Positions 21,160 to 33,109 of a stretch of DNA of 64,000 nt are shown here, in pieces. Positions within the stretch are counted from its first letter, which is position 1. Every line of letters begins with the position of its first letter. The stretch covers positions 126,378,385 to 126,442,384 of the forward strand of contig NC_079487.1 in assembly GCF_020520425.1 (NCBI RefSeq), given 5' to 3'. Position numbers and translations under genes: made by a program. Source of the stretch: Spinacia oleracea. Its lineage: Eukaryota > Streptophyta > Magnoliopsida > Caryophyllales > Amaranthaceae. Below the pieces are notes generated by a model. The model ran no database searches. It was given only the letters and a program-made list of their open reading frames with translations, and was not told the origin of the DNA.

Positions 21160-22015
21160 GGCGAAGGGAAAAGGTTTTTTTGTTTTGTTTTGTTATGTGA
21201 GTATGTGACTCTTAAAATGAATATTTTGAATTAACTTTATGTATACATTTTATATAAATAGAGGTGTTCAACTTTGTCCTAAATCCAGTTGTTCTTTGCT
21301 AAGTTTAATTATGTGGCTATATATAACATGTATCACATTAATCATTTTGGGTGTTGTTCGTTCAACATCATTGACTTTGTTGGTAATCAGTGAATATAAT
21401 CTAAATATGTACGTTGTATGTGGAATCTATATATAAATAGGATTAATGATATATAAATCCTTTAGCCCTGCTATCTAGTTGATATAGTAAACTATCGTCG
21501 TTTTATACGTTGTTGAGAGGGAATTTGAATGTGAAATAAAATCACAAGTTGCATTTACAATACCGGCTAAAGTGTCTATCATGTCATACATTGCTACTAG
21601 TGACAAAGTTGGCCTGACTCAAATGATTGAAGCACAACCAATTATATTTGAATTTGAAATAATTGATTTGATCAAATTAGAAAATAAACATGGTTGAGTT
21701 TACATATTTTTTTCTTAACAACTTGATTACCAATAAACTTGATGAACGATCTTAATTCGAATGGCTCGATTTCCAACTCTAGATAGTCTTGATATAGGAA
21801 ATTTGTAAAATTAGTGCAAATGCTTTGAAAAATCGTAGTTAAGTAATATTATATTAATGCCTACCACGACACCATCCCACGACATACATACAAAGATCAA
21901 CAATTGATATCACACCTTACATATGTGTATGATATGACGCATTTGCATTATAGTATTATACTCGAAAGTGTGTTGTACATGTTGAAAAATATTCTCACTT
22001 ATTTGTGTGTTTACC
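21160..22015. other. AT-rich intergenic stretch
   Basis: Upstream region of the phytocyanin gene. No RNA gene, repeat or coding region recognised. Confidence 0.4.
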
Positions 22016-22262
22016 ATATAACACGCAAATTAACTAAGTGTGTCTTGGCCTAGTGTAAAGGATTCCACCTTCCAACCAAAAGGTTGGGGGATCAATCCCT
22101 ACTAGGGGCACTTTGAGGGAGGGTTTCCCCTTATTATTCCCCCCACTCTCAAAGTGTCTAACCTGCTAACCCGGACGGGTTGACCCGTGCGGGGTTCCGA
22201 CCCGGTAAGACTCTTCTTCTTACCTTGCAAAAAAAAATAAAAAAAATATATAACACGCAAAT
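22016..22262 (+). mobile_element. tRNA-derived SINE with perfect target duplication
   Basis: The body (22031-22247) has a Pol III A box (TTGGCCTAGTGTAA), a B box (GGGGATCAATCCC), a unique region rich in CCCC and GGGTT, and an A-rich tail (from about 22229). It is bracketed by a perfect 15-bp direct repeat ATATAACACGCAAAT at 22016-22030 and 22248-22262. A perfect duplication suggests a fairly recent insertion. Confidence 0.9.
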
Positions 22263-22528
22263 GTGTAAATACGGTAACAAACAATAATATGTTGACTTAT
22301 TTTCATCACTAGTATTCTATGCACGCGATGCGTGCTAATATTTTCAGAAATCTTATTTGATAGATATGCAAGTAATGTTCCAACATTTTATACATTATTT
22401 AAACAAGTTTTGTAAGGGTATTATTGGTATCTTACGTGAACACGTAGGTGCTAAGTTACTAAATTAAAGTTTGGTCAGAATGAACTAAAAAAAATAATAT
22501 TTCAATAACCTTTTTCTCTAATTTGTTA

Positions 22529-22880
22529 GGCCATGTTCGGCAAAAGTAGCGGTAGCGGGTAGCGGTTGAGCAGCGGGTAACGGTTGGAGTAGCGGGTAGC
22601 GGTCAATAGTAGCGGGTAACGGTTAGCTGTGAAAGTAGCGGCTACCTAACATGAGTGTTCGGTAAAAGTAGCGGTTGATATTATAAAATAAAATAAAAGC
22701 TGGAATATTATTTAAAACTTTAATATAAATTTGTCAAACGATACCTGCTAACTTAAACGCTGGTAATTTTAACGTTTAACTCTTTCGATACCTCACCAAA
22801 CACTTACAAATTTTACAAGTAGCGTCTTGACTCGTTCAAAACGCTACATGCTACCTCAAGCGCTACCGCCGAATACGCCC
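22529..22880. mobile_element. Tourist-like (PIF/Harbinger) MITE
   Basis: Ends GGCCATGTTCGGC and GCCGAATACGCCC are inverted, flanked by TTA on both sides (22526-22528 and 22881-22883). Arms are rich in AGCGGTAGCGGGT units. It is related to the element at 45135-45607. Confidence 0.85.
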
Positions 22881-22883
22881 TTA

Positions 22884-23512
22884 ATATAAACATAGTCCTA
22901 TATACACGTTACATGTGCTTAAAAGTATGTACGTACATTTGCTAAAACAAGTAAAGAAAATTTATTTAAAACTAAAGAAAAAAATTAACATATTTATATG
23001 TAACAAAATATATTTAGGAACTAATGTAATAATACCCGTCAAAAAAAAAAAAAACACTAATGTAATAATAAATTAATTAAAATGGATGTAAAAGTTGTGT
23101 TTTTTTTTACTTGTTTATGTCTTTTTGCGTTTTTTGCCGCAAGGTGCTTGTATAACCATATAAATTTAGGATGTGATTAAGAGTAATACCAAGTTTAATT
23201 TTGTATTCATTTAACCTAATATTCTATTCATTTACTTCACTATTTACCTTTTTTTAGATCTCCTACCAATTTAATTACGAAAGTGTCATGTAATTTGCAC
23301 TATTCACAGATATACGTTTCCCTTGGTTGGTAAGAGATGTTAAAAATTTCCTTTAATAATTGAGTTTGACATAAGTGATTAAAGATCTACCGCTCTTTAA
23401 CCAAATTCTAGGATTCGAGCATTGAGTATGAAAAAAAATCTTAATGTGGAGGAACGATGTCCATCAAAGTTAGCCCAGTGCCCGAAGGCTTTGGGAACTC
23501 CTCCCAGAAATC
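22884..23512. other. AT-rich intergenic stretch
   Basis: No gene recognised. A weak tRNA-like B box (GGATTCGAGC at about 23412) hints at an old SINE between 23320 and 23510, but ends are not definable. Confidence 0.35.
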
Positions 23513-24255
23513 CCCCTATCTAGGGATGGCAATGGGTAGGGTCTGGATAGGGTCTAGTAATACCCGGACCCGGACCCTAACTTTTTGACATATACCCATA
23601 CCCTACCCTTACTCTATAGGGTCTAAAATTATAAGACCCTTACCCGGACCCTTGGGTCCGACAGGGTATGGGTAGGGTCTAGGGTCTTATGCGGGTCCGC
23701 GTTAAACTATAACTTTTATTTTCTTTTTTGTATGCAATTATATTTAATATGCAAAAATAATACAAGAACAACGATTAATAAGGCATTGAAAACAAATAAA
23801 TAGCTAGTATTCAAAAATTACCCTTGTCTTTCCTTAAACACATGCAATACATTTTAAAGTACGAAGCTCATAATTTACAAAATCCCACATTCTTAACTAC
23901 ACAACATAAATAGACATCCATTCAGTACTTTAGAGTAGTTATCGTCCATATCATCATCTACTTCATCATCAACATCCTACAAAAAAAGTGAAGTACATAA
24001 AAATAACAAAATTTAAGCGGGTCTAAATATAGGGTATGGGTAGGGTATGAGTCTTAAGGGTCCGTAGGTAGGGTATGGGTAGGGTACGGGTCTGAAAAAA
24101 TAAGACCCTTACCCTACCCTAAAAAAAACAGCATATGCCCATACCCTACCTTACCCTATAGGGTCTAGAAAATAAAGATCCATATCTTAATTTTAGGGTA
24201 GGGTCCGATAGGGTCCGGATAGGGTCCTAGACCCGCTGCCATCCCTACCCCTATC
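23513..24255. mobile_element. Non-autonomous hAT-type element
   Basis: Element 23521-24247 has inverted ends TAGGGATGGCA / TGCCATCCCTA and a perfect 8-bp target duplication CCCCTATC (23513-23520 and 24248-24255), both typical of hAT. Both arms are packed with variants of GGGTAGGGT and CCCTACCC. The middle (about 23700-24010) is AT-rich and non-coding. It lies about 115 bp upstream of the acetyltransferase start codon. Confidence 0.92.
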
Positions 24256-24371
24256 AATCTATCATCCATTCATCACAAATTTAGTTCACAACTTCACAAG
24301 TACCGATCTTATCATTTGCAAATCCTCCAATTCTTGCACAAGTGTAGAACGCAGAGCTCCTCTTCCCATCA

Positions 24372-27300
24372 ATGGCTGCCACACTCTTTCTCCTCCCTTC
24401 AATCGTTTTTCACCACCATAACACTTTCCACTCCAAATTGTCTTCCAAATCAAAGCTTCAATCGTTCGTTCTCTCCCCTCCAAAAAAATCAAATCAATCC
24501 CCATTTATTCGCTTCTCCACCTCTTCTTCCTCACCTGATCATCCTTCACCTCCGACTCCATCTTCTTCCATTGATTATAAGACCCAAACCCCACAAAATT
24601 TCCGGCGTTTTTTGACCAATGAAGAGCTACAGGAAGAGCTTCAAAAGCTTCAATTTCTCGAAAATTTCACTTATTTTTGCAAATTGCCATCTGGGTATTT
24701 GTATATTAGGGCAATGCAGGATACGGAGCTTGATATGACTGTTGATTTGCTTGCAGAATCATTTGCTGAGTCCATGCTTTTGCCTAATATGTATATGACT
24801 GTGTTAGGGTTTTTGATTAAGCAGTATATGATTGAAAGGAGGGGTTTGTTGCCTCATTGTGTTACCCTGATTGGGTTTTTTCGGGGCGAAGAAGGAAGTG
24901 GAGATGAAGAGTTGGCTGGGACAGTGGAGGTATCCTTTGATAGAAGGGGTGCTAATTCTTCACCTCCTACCCCAACCCCACCTAAGAACAGCCCTTACAT
25001 TTGTAACATGACCGTAAAAGACCGTCTTCGAAGGTGACATTCTTTTTTCTTTGTTATAAATAGTTGGTTTTTGTATATGTAGTTTACATTTTATAGTAAT
25101 GTTGGTACTATTGATGCTTTTGATGTGTCGGAATTTGGGTGTGGAGGAGTTTTAGTGAGGAAATTGGGAGAAGATTACTGTTTATGATGCTGTGGAATTG
25201 TATGTGTGTGTGAATAATATGTGGATTTTGTTGCTTGGATTTGGGGACATTACGTTTCTAAGGTGCTGTCTAATCTATGAGATATATATGATCGAGTAAT
25301 TCGAATTGTGATTGCAACTGAATGATTTTCTGTATTGTGCAAATTGCATTTACATGCTTTTGGTCACTGATGTGCTTAAAGATATATGAGCTCTCTTTAT
25401 CTGTCATTTTAGATGATTGGATATGAAACTATTACCTTTGGTAAATGGCTAAATCGAGAATCAGGTGTTTCTCAGTGAGATACCTCACCTTCCCATGGCC
25501 ATGGCCATGGCCATGTTCATTTTCTTTTTGCTTAGAATACAGTACATAGCAAATACGTCAAGACAGGTACCTGAGGACTTGTTTCCAGGACGAGGAATAA
25601 ATGTTTTTGCCAAAATCAGATGAAGCAACCTAACATTAGCTTCTAACTCTTTCGACGTTGGCTTCTTATGGCGACCAATAACATTGTTATTAACCCAACA
25701 ACAATTGTATGCATTCTCCAAGATCAAAATCTTTATGATCGTTGTACTTTTGTGTGAAATCAAACATCCTAGAAGAAATGTAAAACCTCAGACAAATTCT
25801 GCTCATTAGTTACAATTTCTTTACCCCTAACCCAACTAGTTACAACCCCTTTTGACAATGCACTAAAGTTTGTGTGGGCATAAAATTCTCTTACTAAGTT
25901 AGGGTATACTTTAGCACCACCGGATAATAACCGGACCCAACTTTGAGCGTTAAACCAATCATATACAAAAGGGCTTCCACCATCCGTGAAGGAATCAAAA
26001 TCAATAGATTGGCCATAAGAAACTTCTCTATGTGCAAACTTCGACTTATAAATCTCTTCACAGGGAGGGTATTTGAATTTAGAAACAGACTTTGAATTCT
26101 TAAGAGGACTTTTGTGTTTATTGTTGGTATTGATTATTATTTGTTCAGTTCGGTGGACATTAGTTTTTGTTAGCTCTTGTTTTTCTACGACCCATTTCCA
26201 TTGAAAAACTACAACAAAGATAAAAAATAAAAATAAATTAAAGGCAACCCCAATATAATGTTGGGTAAGAGTGGACATACAGAGTAATAGTTAATTGTAT
26301 TTCACAAATCTCCGGTGATAATGAGGCAACGGTTCCTTGCTACTGATAGCCCATAGAAACATTTTCACACACAAACACAACAACAATCGCACAACCCCTA
26401 CCCCCATTCCTTACAATTAGAAAATCATTGCCCCTAAATAGCTAAGTCAACACCCAATTCCCCAAAACCATAGTCCTTTAAATATATAGTGATCGGACAT
26501 CAGCAAAAAGCATTTAGAGGAAAAATCAGTAAGAGTGCAAGACATGCATAGTTGCATACCACATCAAACTATCACAAACCAAAAACGAAATTACTTTAAA
26601 GTCAACCTATAATCTACAAAATCACTATAAAATCTACATATAATCATGTAATTGAGCAGAAATTAAATCGAAAGACGAAAAATTAAATTAACAAAATGAA
26701 AATTACCTCGAGCTTAAACGGAGCAACGAGCTAGTGAGGAGGGGGAGCCGAGGAGAAGCAACGAGAATTCTAAGATATCCTAAATTCTAAGTTATCAAAA
26801 TGGTATGGATTATAAAACACAAAATGATTGTTAAGCTTAGCAGAGCTACAATTGGTACAAAGCAATGTGAACTCCAATCGACATCTGACACAGTGACACT
26901 TTCTAGTTACTACAGCAGAGAACCAAAGGTCCAAAGTAAGAGTAGAGGATAGAGTACGTTTCTCATCTTTAGTACAATGTACACTTCTCTGCAAATAAAT
27001 ATTTTGAAATTATCTCCTTTGCAGTTTGATAATGACCTTTTCTTCCTTGTTAACTTTTTATTGCATTCTTGGTATCTCATAGAGTTAGAGACTTAGAGTA
27101 TAACCAACAAGAGCATCCCTGTCTATCTGAGATTTTGGGCTTTGGCCGGTGACTATCCTCTGAAACTATTTTCTAGCTAATCTGAAACATGACTGGGGCC
27201 TTGGTAGTTCCGGATAATGACATAGCTCTGATCAAATTCCTCATGAAAAGTACAGTAAATAATGTTAATGATTTTCATAAGCTTGCTGACATATCGTGTG

Positions 27301-28333
27301 CAATCTATTTTCCCTGGAGAGCCTTGACTGCATACCAAAAACGCATACCTTTTGTTAGTGTGGCAACAGGGGACCAAATACTTAGAACCGATGCAAGCTT
27401 AGAGCCTTAGATGTCAAAGCTCGCAAATCCTTGTACATAAGCTTTCATTTTATAGACTTATAATTCTCAAGCATATGCAGGTGTTTCACTTGCTTCATCT
27501 CTTCTCTGGTAGAAGATAGCAAACATGTGCGAAAAACCCAGCTGAATGTTTATTTTAAATATTTGCTTATATATTTACTTATATGCAAGTAAATTTCTCG
27601 GATCTTTATCTTAACCTGAGAATTCAAAATGGAAATTGACCATCATTTTGTTGGATGCTGAAATCTTTGATGTTTGCGAAACTATCATCTGGTGTCTGAA
27701 GTATTATTGAAAGAAGAAGTTGCAACTTTATGTCTATGTTGGTAATGCAGATTGATGCTTGTCATTTATGATTGCTTGAGTTAGGCATAAAGTATACTGT
27801 TATATATTTCAGGAGGGGCATAGGTTGGCATCTTCTGAAGGCAAGCGAGGAACTGATATCAAACATGAGTTCGACAAAAAATGTATACTTGCATTGTAGA
27901 ATGATTGACTCAGCACCATTTAGCATGTATAAGAAGGCCGGATATGCTGTTGTTACGACAGACAACTTTTTAGTCCTACTCAAGCTGCAGAGACGGAAAC
28001 ATTTGATGTGTAAAGAACTTCCTACTTTGAGCAAGCCCTTGGAAACGGTCATTGCTAGGGATGAAGAAGTGGCCCCGTCTTTAATGGATGGGAGAGAATC
28101 AGAACCTCTGTTAGTTGATGAGGTAATCATAGTATCATACTCTTTTGCACTTGGGAATGGGACTCTCAGTAACGAACCCAATTATCCTATTGTTCTATCT
28201 TTTCTCTCTCAAATACACCACCACATCGGGACTTATTTGTGCGTGTGCATTTACTGAAGTCTGTGCAACTAACATGTTTTGAATTATGACTCGCAACTGA
28301 GCCTGGTAACCTTATAGTCAATTTCAGCTCTAA
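24372..28333 (+). CDS. Plastid-type GNAT acetyltransferase (At1g24040-like)
   Basis: Exons 24372-25033 and 27813-28122 are clear; joined they read through ...DRLRR|RGIGWHLL..., so the acetyl-CoA-binding motif R-x-x-G-x-G spans the 2.8-kb intron. A short third exon at 28328-28333 (after TTTCAG) would add one residue and a stop, giving 325 aa; reading on from 28122 without splicing would instead stop at 28257. Residues 1 to about 65 are Ser/Pro-rich and basic, like a chloroplast transit peptide. Residues from about 105 (LPSGYLYIRAMQDTELDMTV) form the GNAT fold, ending around residue 270 (FSMYKKAGYAVV). Plastid GNATs acetylate protein N termini and lysines; substrates here are unknown. The gene faces the PBL28-like kinase tail to tail. 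I match it from memory to At1g24040. Confidence 0.85.
25485..26278 (-). mobile_element. Transposon-derived coding relic in the GNAT intron
   Basis: Minus-strand sequence encodes segments such as PNLVREFYAHTNFSALSKGV and SWVRGKEI, which resemble the domain called putative plant transposon protein, often found near or within Athila-type and other plant elements. No ends or target duplication can be seen. It is a broken fossil, antisense to the acetyltransferase and within its large intron. Family assignment is tentative. Confidence 0.55.
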
Positions 28334-29329
28334 ATTATTCTTCGTATGCTGAACTTTCTGATGAAACTTCACCCGCACTCTTAACACACGTGAATGACAA
28401 GAGAAATACAATATGATTCGGTCTTATGGAAGTTGCCTCTCTATTTTTCATTGTCATAAATTGGATAGCATGTAGATAGGATCGGGTTTATTCTTATTCC
28501 CATGCTTCCCCCCCTCCCCCCCCTAAGAAGGCTAAGAAGGATTGATCACTTATTTTTAATCCTTAGGTCAAGGATACATGTCTTCTTTGGCACCATGGTA
28601 GGTTGGTGCTCTTGAAACATTATTTATGGTCGTTTGCAAACAGGGCATTTTTTTGTTAGGTTGCTGTGTAACCGATTTGGATTTTTCCTTGTGGTCATGT
28701 AGATCTGTCATACTGGTTATAAAATCTTGTCGTTCTGCATCATCCCCCACAAATATTTGTTATGATTTTCAAAAAACGTGCCCTACTTTATTAAACTAAC
28801 TCCTATTGCACTTCAGGTTTTGAAGAGCTCTCTTGATATGGATGCATGATATCCAGCTTTAGGTGAGTCAGAATGTTAAATTCAGTTACAGTATGTGCAA
28901 ATTGTTTACATCCTTGCATAGTTGTATACCTTGTATATGTATGTATGAGTATATCGATATTACAGTATGTTCCCTTCCTACTTTCCTCAGACAAAAGTGC
29001 TCTGATATGAGCTGGGGTTATTTCTTAATTGGGTTTATTTGAGAAATGATGCTGGAGCTGTGCAAATCATTCCGTTTCACTAATAAACTCGTACATACAT
29101 GTTCTATAAATACTAAAAGATAACATGTACCATACCCACACCAACAAACACGAAAAGTGACCCCCCTCCTCTTTGTGAGGGATACAAAATGAAATAAAAC
29201 CTACAATTTCTCTCCTTTAAGGAACTACTGACCAAGGCAAGTTAAATCTTAGAAGCTTTGCCATGAAATGAATTGGTTGAATGAATGTTGGACCATTCCT
29301 ATGATGGAAGATGATGGAAGCTTGTTGGT
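28123..29329. other. Region between two convergent genes
   Basis: Holds the 3' flank of the acetyltransferase and of the kinase. A C-rich tract is at 28508-28523. No additional gene is recognised. Confidence 0.45.
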
Positions 29330-31749
29330 TCAGATCATTCGAAATGTATGTAGAGCCATACCCAAGCCTTTGGAATTCGTATGAAAAATCAGTTGGAGCT
29401 CCTTAACACACTCTGACATGGTTGGTCTCTCAGTACTATCAATCAGTACACAGCGTGATGCTAAATTTGCAAACATAGCTGTAGATTCCATCGTGTACGA
29501 GTTCCGTGGTAGCTCAGGATCTATAATTTTTCGCAGCTTCTTTCGGTCATTCAACATGTTTCTAGCCTGAAAGATTTTCAGATAATTATTCAGTTATACA
29601 TATCCATTGGCTTTCGTATTGTGTTTTCCACTGTAATATACCTGTAACACGAGGTTTTGATCTGTTGGCCCCTGGTTTAGGTTGACCGCTTTGCGTCCTG
29701 TCAAAAGCTCAAGCAGCACTACTCCAAATGCATAAACATCACTTTGTAGGGTCAGTCTTCCTGTCTGTAACCAGTATACCATCACATTAGGATCTTTCTT
29801 ATTACCTGATGCAACAAGTTTGTTGATAGACAATGAAGCATATGAAAGAGTGGATCCATCATTCCAATATTGAGCAAGTAGAACTCTTTCATGGACAGAC
29901 CATACCTAAAACATATAATTTTGTTTAGACTAGAATATGGTAATTCATATGTTTTTTTTTTTTTTGGATATCAGCTGGAAAAATCTTCAGGGGTTTGTGT
30001 CTTGGTATCTGAGACCTAAGTTCAAAACAAGTTCCACATGTCTTTCAACTCATTATACCTTCTTGTGAACCCAATATATAAATGGCGAGGGAATGATTTA
30101 TGACTGTCAAGTTTCCATCCACAACCCCTTTGTTTTGTTTGAGATTGTTCAGTTTGCTTGAGGTTATAAGTAGTAATTATCACTCCTAGTTCTGTTGAAG
30201 ACATTCTGCTGTTAAGAGACTTAAAGTGGGCTCTGTCTCTGTGTTTATAACATGAGGATGCTATTTCTTTTAGGATTATCCAAGGTCAATGCAGCTGGAT
30301 TGATCTGAATGATAGATATGTTTCTTTACCTTCTATGAAATCATCCCCTCGACCCCTCCCCAATAGTAAACGGAGAAAAAAGTAAGAAAGGAGAGATTGA
30401 GAGAGGAAAACTGAATGTAGAAAAGAAGACCGGAAAGTTCAGTTTTAGTCTTATATGTATGAAGCAGGAATAAATCAGATAAAACTTTTATTGGAAAAAT
30501 TAAGCATACCGATGTATACTCTGGATCGAAGTAGCCAAAAGTGCCTAATACATTGGCAGTTGCATAGGTCTCCTGTCCTTCTGGCATCAACTTTGCAAGT
30601 CCAAAATCTGATATCTGTGTAACAGCCACTGGCTTCGTCAGTTACTTGCTCAACAAGTCAGCATACGAGAATAAAACATAGCTATATATGTGAGTTAGAT
30701 TTCTTACCTTGGCATCAAAGTTGGTGCTTAAAAGAATGTTGGTTGATTTGAGATCTCTATGGATGATTGGAATCCCTACTGCTGAACTTGAATGGAGATA
30801 GGCAAGCCCCCTTGCTGCCCCTAGTGCCACTTTGAGCCTTGTTGACCAATCCATCTTTCTTTCACCTATTGTTAACAAAATGTTATTTATTGATTAATTT
30901 CAAGTGATTTAGAGATTTTTTATTTATTTTTTAAAATATGCCCCTTCCGAGCGAAGTGAGCTTACTGTTCAAGTGATCTTGTAGGTTGCCATTCTGCATG
31001 TATTCATACACAAGGAACCGGTGCTTTCCGTCGGCACAATAACCGATTAACGAAACGAGATTCGGATGGTCCAGCCTGCTCAAGATGTCAACTTCCACTC
31101 GAAATTCACGCTCACCTTCTGCTGCTTTAACAGGTGGCAACTGCATTTTCTTGATTGCTACAACCTGAGGAATCCACAGAGCAAGTGTCTTCTATCAGAT
31201 TAATTTAAACTGGTAATACAGGTAAGCCGTTTCTTTCACTCAAGTAGTCAAGTTTCTGTTCAATGAATGAACCATATGAAAGGGTAAAAGATGAAATTCA
31301 GATTGAATCAGTCTTTGTAAAGACAAGAGTCCTACTATCCAAAGTCCAAACTCTAAACCATACCTCTCCTGATCGAAGGGTGCCCTTGTATACCCATCCG
31401 AAACCTCCCTTTCCTACAAAATTCTCGTTACTGAATGATTTTGTGGCTGCTTCCATCTCCTTGAGGGTGAAAACAGATGATCCTTGGTGTCTTTTTGCAG
31501 GTGGGTTCTGTTCCTGAAGTTGCCAATATTCTACAGGTTTGTAAATCCCTGAAAAAGTTTTACATATCATCATAAGTAAATTTCATGATTGACATTTATC
31601 ATTACAATGATTAGAAAACCTCCTTTTGCCAGTTTCATCGAAACCTTAAAAAAGACACAATCGAAATCTTCAGCCTTACAGGATTCACCCTGGTCCTGAG
31701 ATTTGCTCCTCCTCCGTTTGTTCCATGCCGAAACCAACCCAAAGGGCAT
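29330..31749 (-). CDS. PBL28-like: PBL28-like receptor-like cytoplasmic kinase, 7 exons
   Basis: Exons on the minus strand: 31749-31689, 31548-31364, 31164-30966, 30865-30708, 30614-30510, 29764-29642 and 29566-29330. All junctions are GT-AG and phases agree, giving 355 aa. The start [20 protein letters not shown] is the same as I recall for Arabidopsis PBL28 (At1g24030). Kinase marks in order: glycine loop [11 protein letters not shown] (about residue 60), catalytic loop [22 protein letters not shown]-equivalent GYFDPEYTS and a C-lobe with [19 protein letters not shown]. There is no signal peptide or membrane segment, so it is a class VII-type cytoplasmic kinase. It should phosphorylate Ser/Thr substrates, possibly downstream of cell-surface immune or growth receptors, as its family does; no specific partner can be read from sequence. 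It looks fully functional. Confidence 0.93.
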
Positions 31750-32368
31750 TATGAAGTTAATCACGTGCTGGATAATAACGTTGATACACCGTACTAGAGG
31801 GATCGAAGCACTGTAGGGAGACAAACTAAACTTACACAAGTACTGTATGAGTTGAGGAATCCTTAAAGAGGAGTACATAGAGAGGAAGCGAAAACTTGAT
31901 TTGAAGAATACTCCATTACACTAACCTTCTAACTACCTGAAGATTTAAGAGAGAGAAAATGAGATAGATAGTACTTTAAGGAAAAGAAAAAGCAAGGGTG
32001 TGAGACTCAGGGTCCTGTTTTTTGCTTGCTTGCTTTTGGGAGGAGAGTAGGGTTGGTTTGATAAGGAAATACGAGTAGTCTCTATTTCCTTTTTTGTTTA
32101 TTATTATTTTTCATTTCTTTTCCTTCAATAGATTTTCTTGAAAGAGTGAAAAGATGGCCATGGCTGTTGAGATGGCCTTTTCATGCACAAATTAAAATTA
32201 ATTTGTCTAAACATTATTTCTCCCCTTCATAATTTGTATAGATTTTGTGCCTTTTTAACTATTCCTTTTGGTTGCAATCATCAACTTTAAGTAAATTATT
32301 GAGCCCACGTTTGTTTTAGTGCTTTCCTGACTGTTGGAAAAGAACTATAAGTCTATAAATATCTGCTC

Positions 32369-32567
32369 TTAGGCCCTATTTTGTTCGCCTTGGAACAAAA
32401 CAGAGTAATACTCTGTTAAAAAACAACCCCAAAGGAGAAAAAAAAGGAAATCAGTAAAAATAAGTTCCAATCAGTAAAGTTGTCCAGTTTCAATCAGTAC
32501 ATTTCAGTTTTAGTTAGGTAAAGTAATTTCAGTTCAGGGAAATTAAGGTAAAATGAATAGAGCCTTA
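32369..32567. mobile_element. Tourist-like MITE
   Basis: Body 32372-32564 with ends GGCCCTATTTTGTTC and GAATAGAGCC, flanked by TTA on both sides (32369-32371 and 32565-32567). Interior has repeated AATCAGTA and TTCAGTT words. It is 0.6 kb upstream of the kinase start. Confidence 0.7.
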
Positions 32568-33109
32568 GAATCAATCGGCCTCAAAGTTATTGACATTGAA
32601 CTGGAAGTGTAATGTAGGGGAAAATGAGTCGTATAATAGACATTTGGTTATGTCTTTGCTATGGAAAGACAAACAGTTCATAAAATCATTAAAACGCAGT
32701 TTCAAGAACTGGGATGTTTTGGAACGATGACTCACAATCTCACATAATAACTATACATAAGCTGCTTTTCTTATTTTTCCTCCCTCCCCAGTCCCCTCAA
32801 TCCCGATCCCCGTAGAAGCTCATTTAGAAGAAGCGTAAGTTATCTTCCGTGTGTTTAGATGGGGTAGGGAAGTAAGGGGAGAAAGAGCGAGAGATTGACA
32901 GTACAAGTAAATCACATTCCAATGATTAGATCAAACACAAAATAGTATACAACTCAGGCAATTCTCACACAAAATGCGAATTCATAGGCATGAATGTAGT
33001 ATATTGATCCAGCGGGTAGATCATCAATGAAACATGACCTTCTTAAATTTAGTTATCAGGTGTTATAGGCAACGAGACGTAAAACGGGATAGAATATCTG
33101 TAATGAGAT

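Noticed and set aside
27189-27410. Open frame inside the GNAT intron as an extra exon
   Set aside because: Exons 1 and 2 join directly into a continuous acetyltransferase motif, leaving no place for it, and it has no recognised domain.
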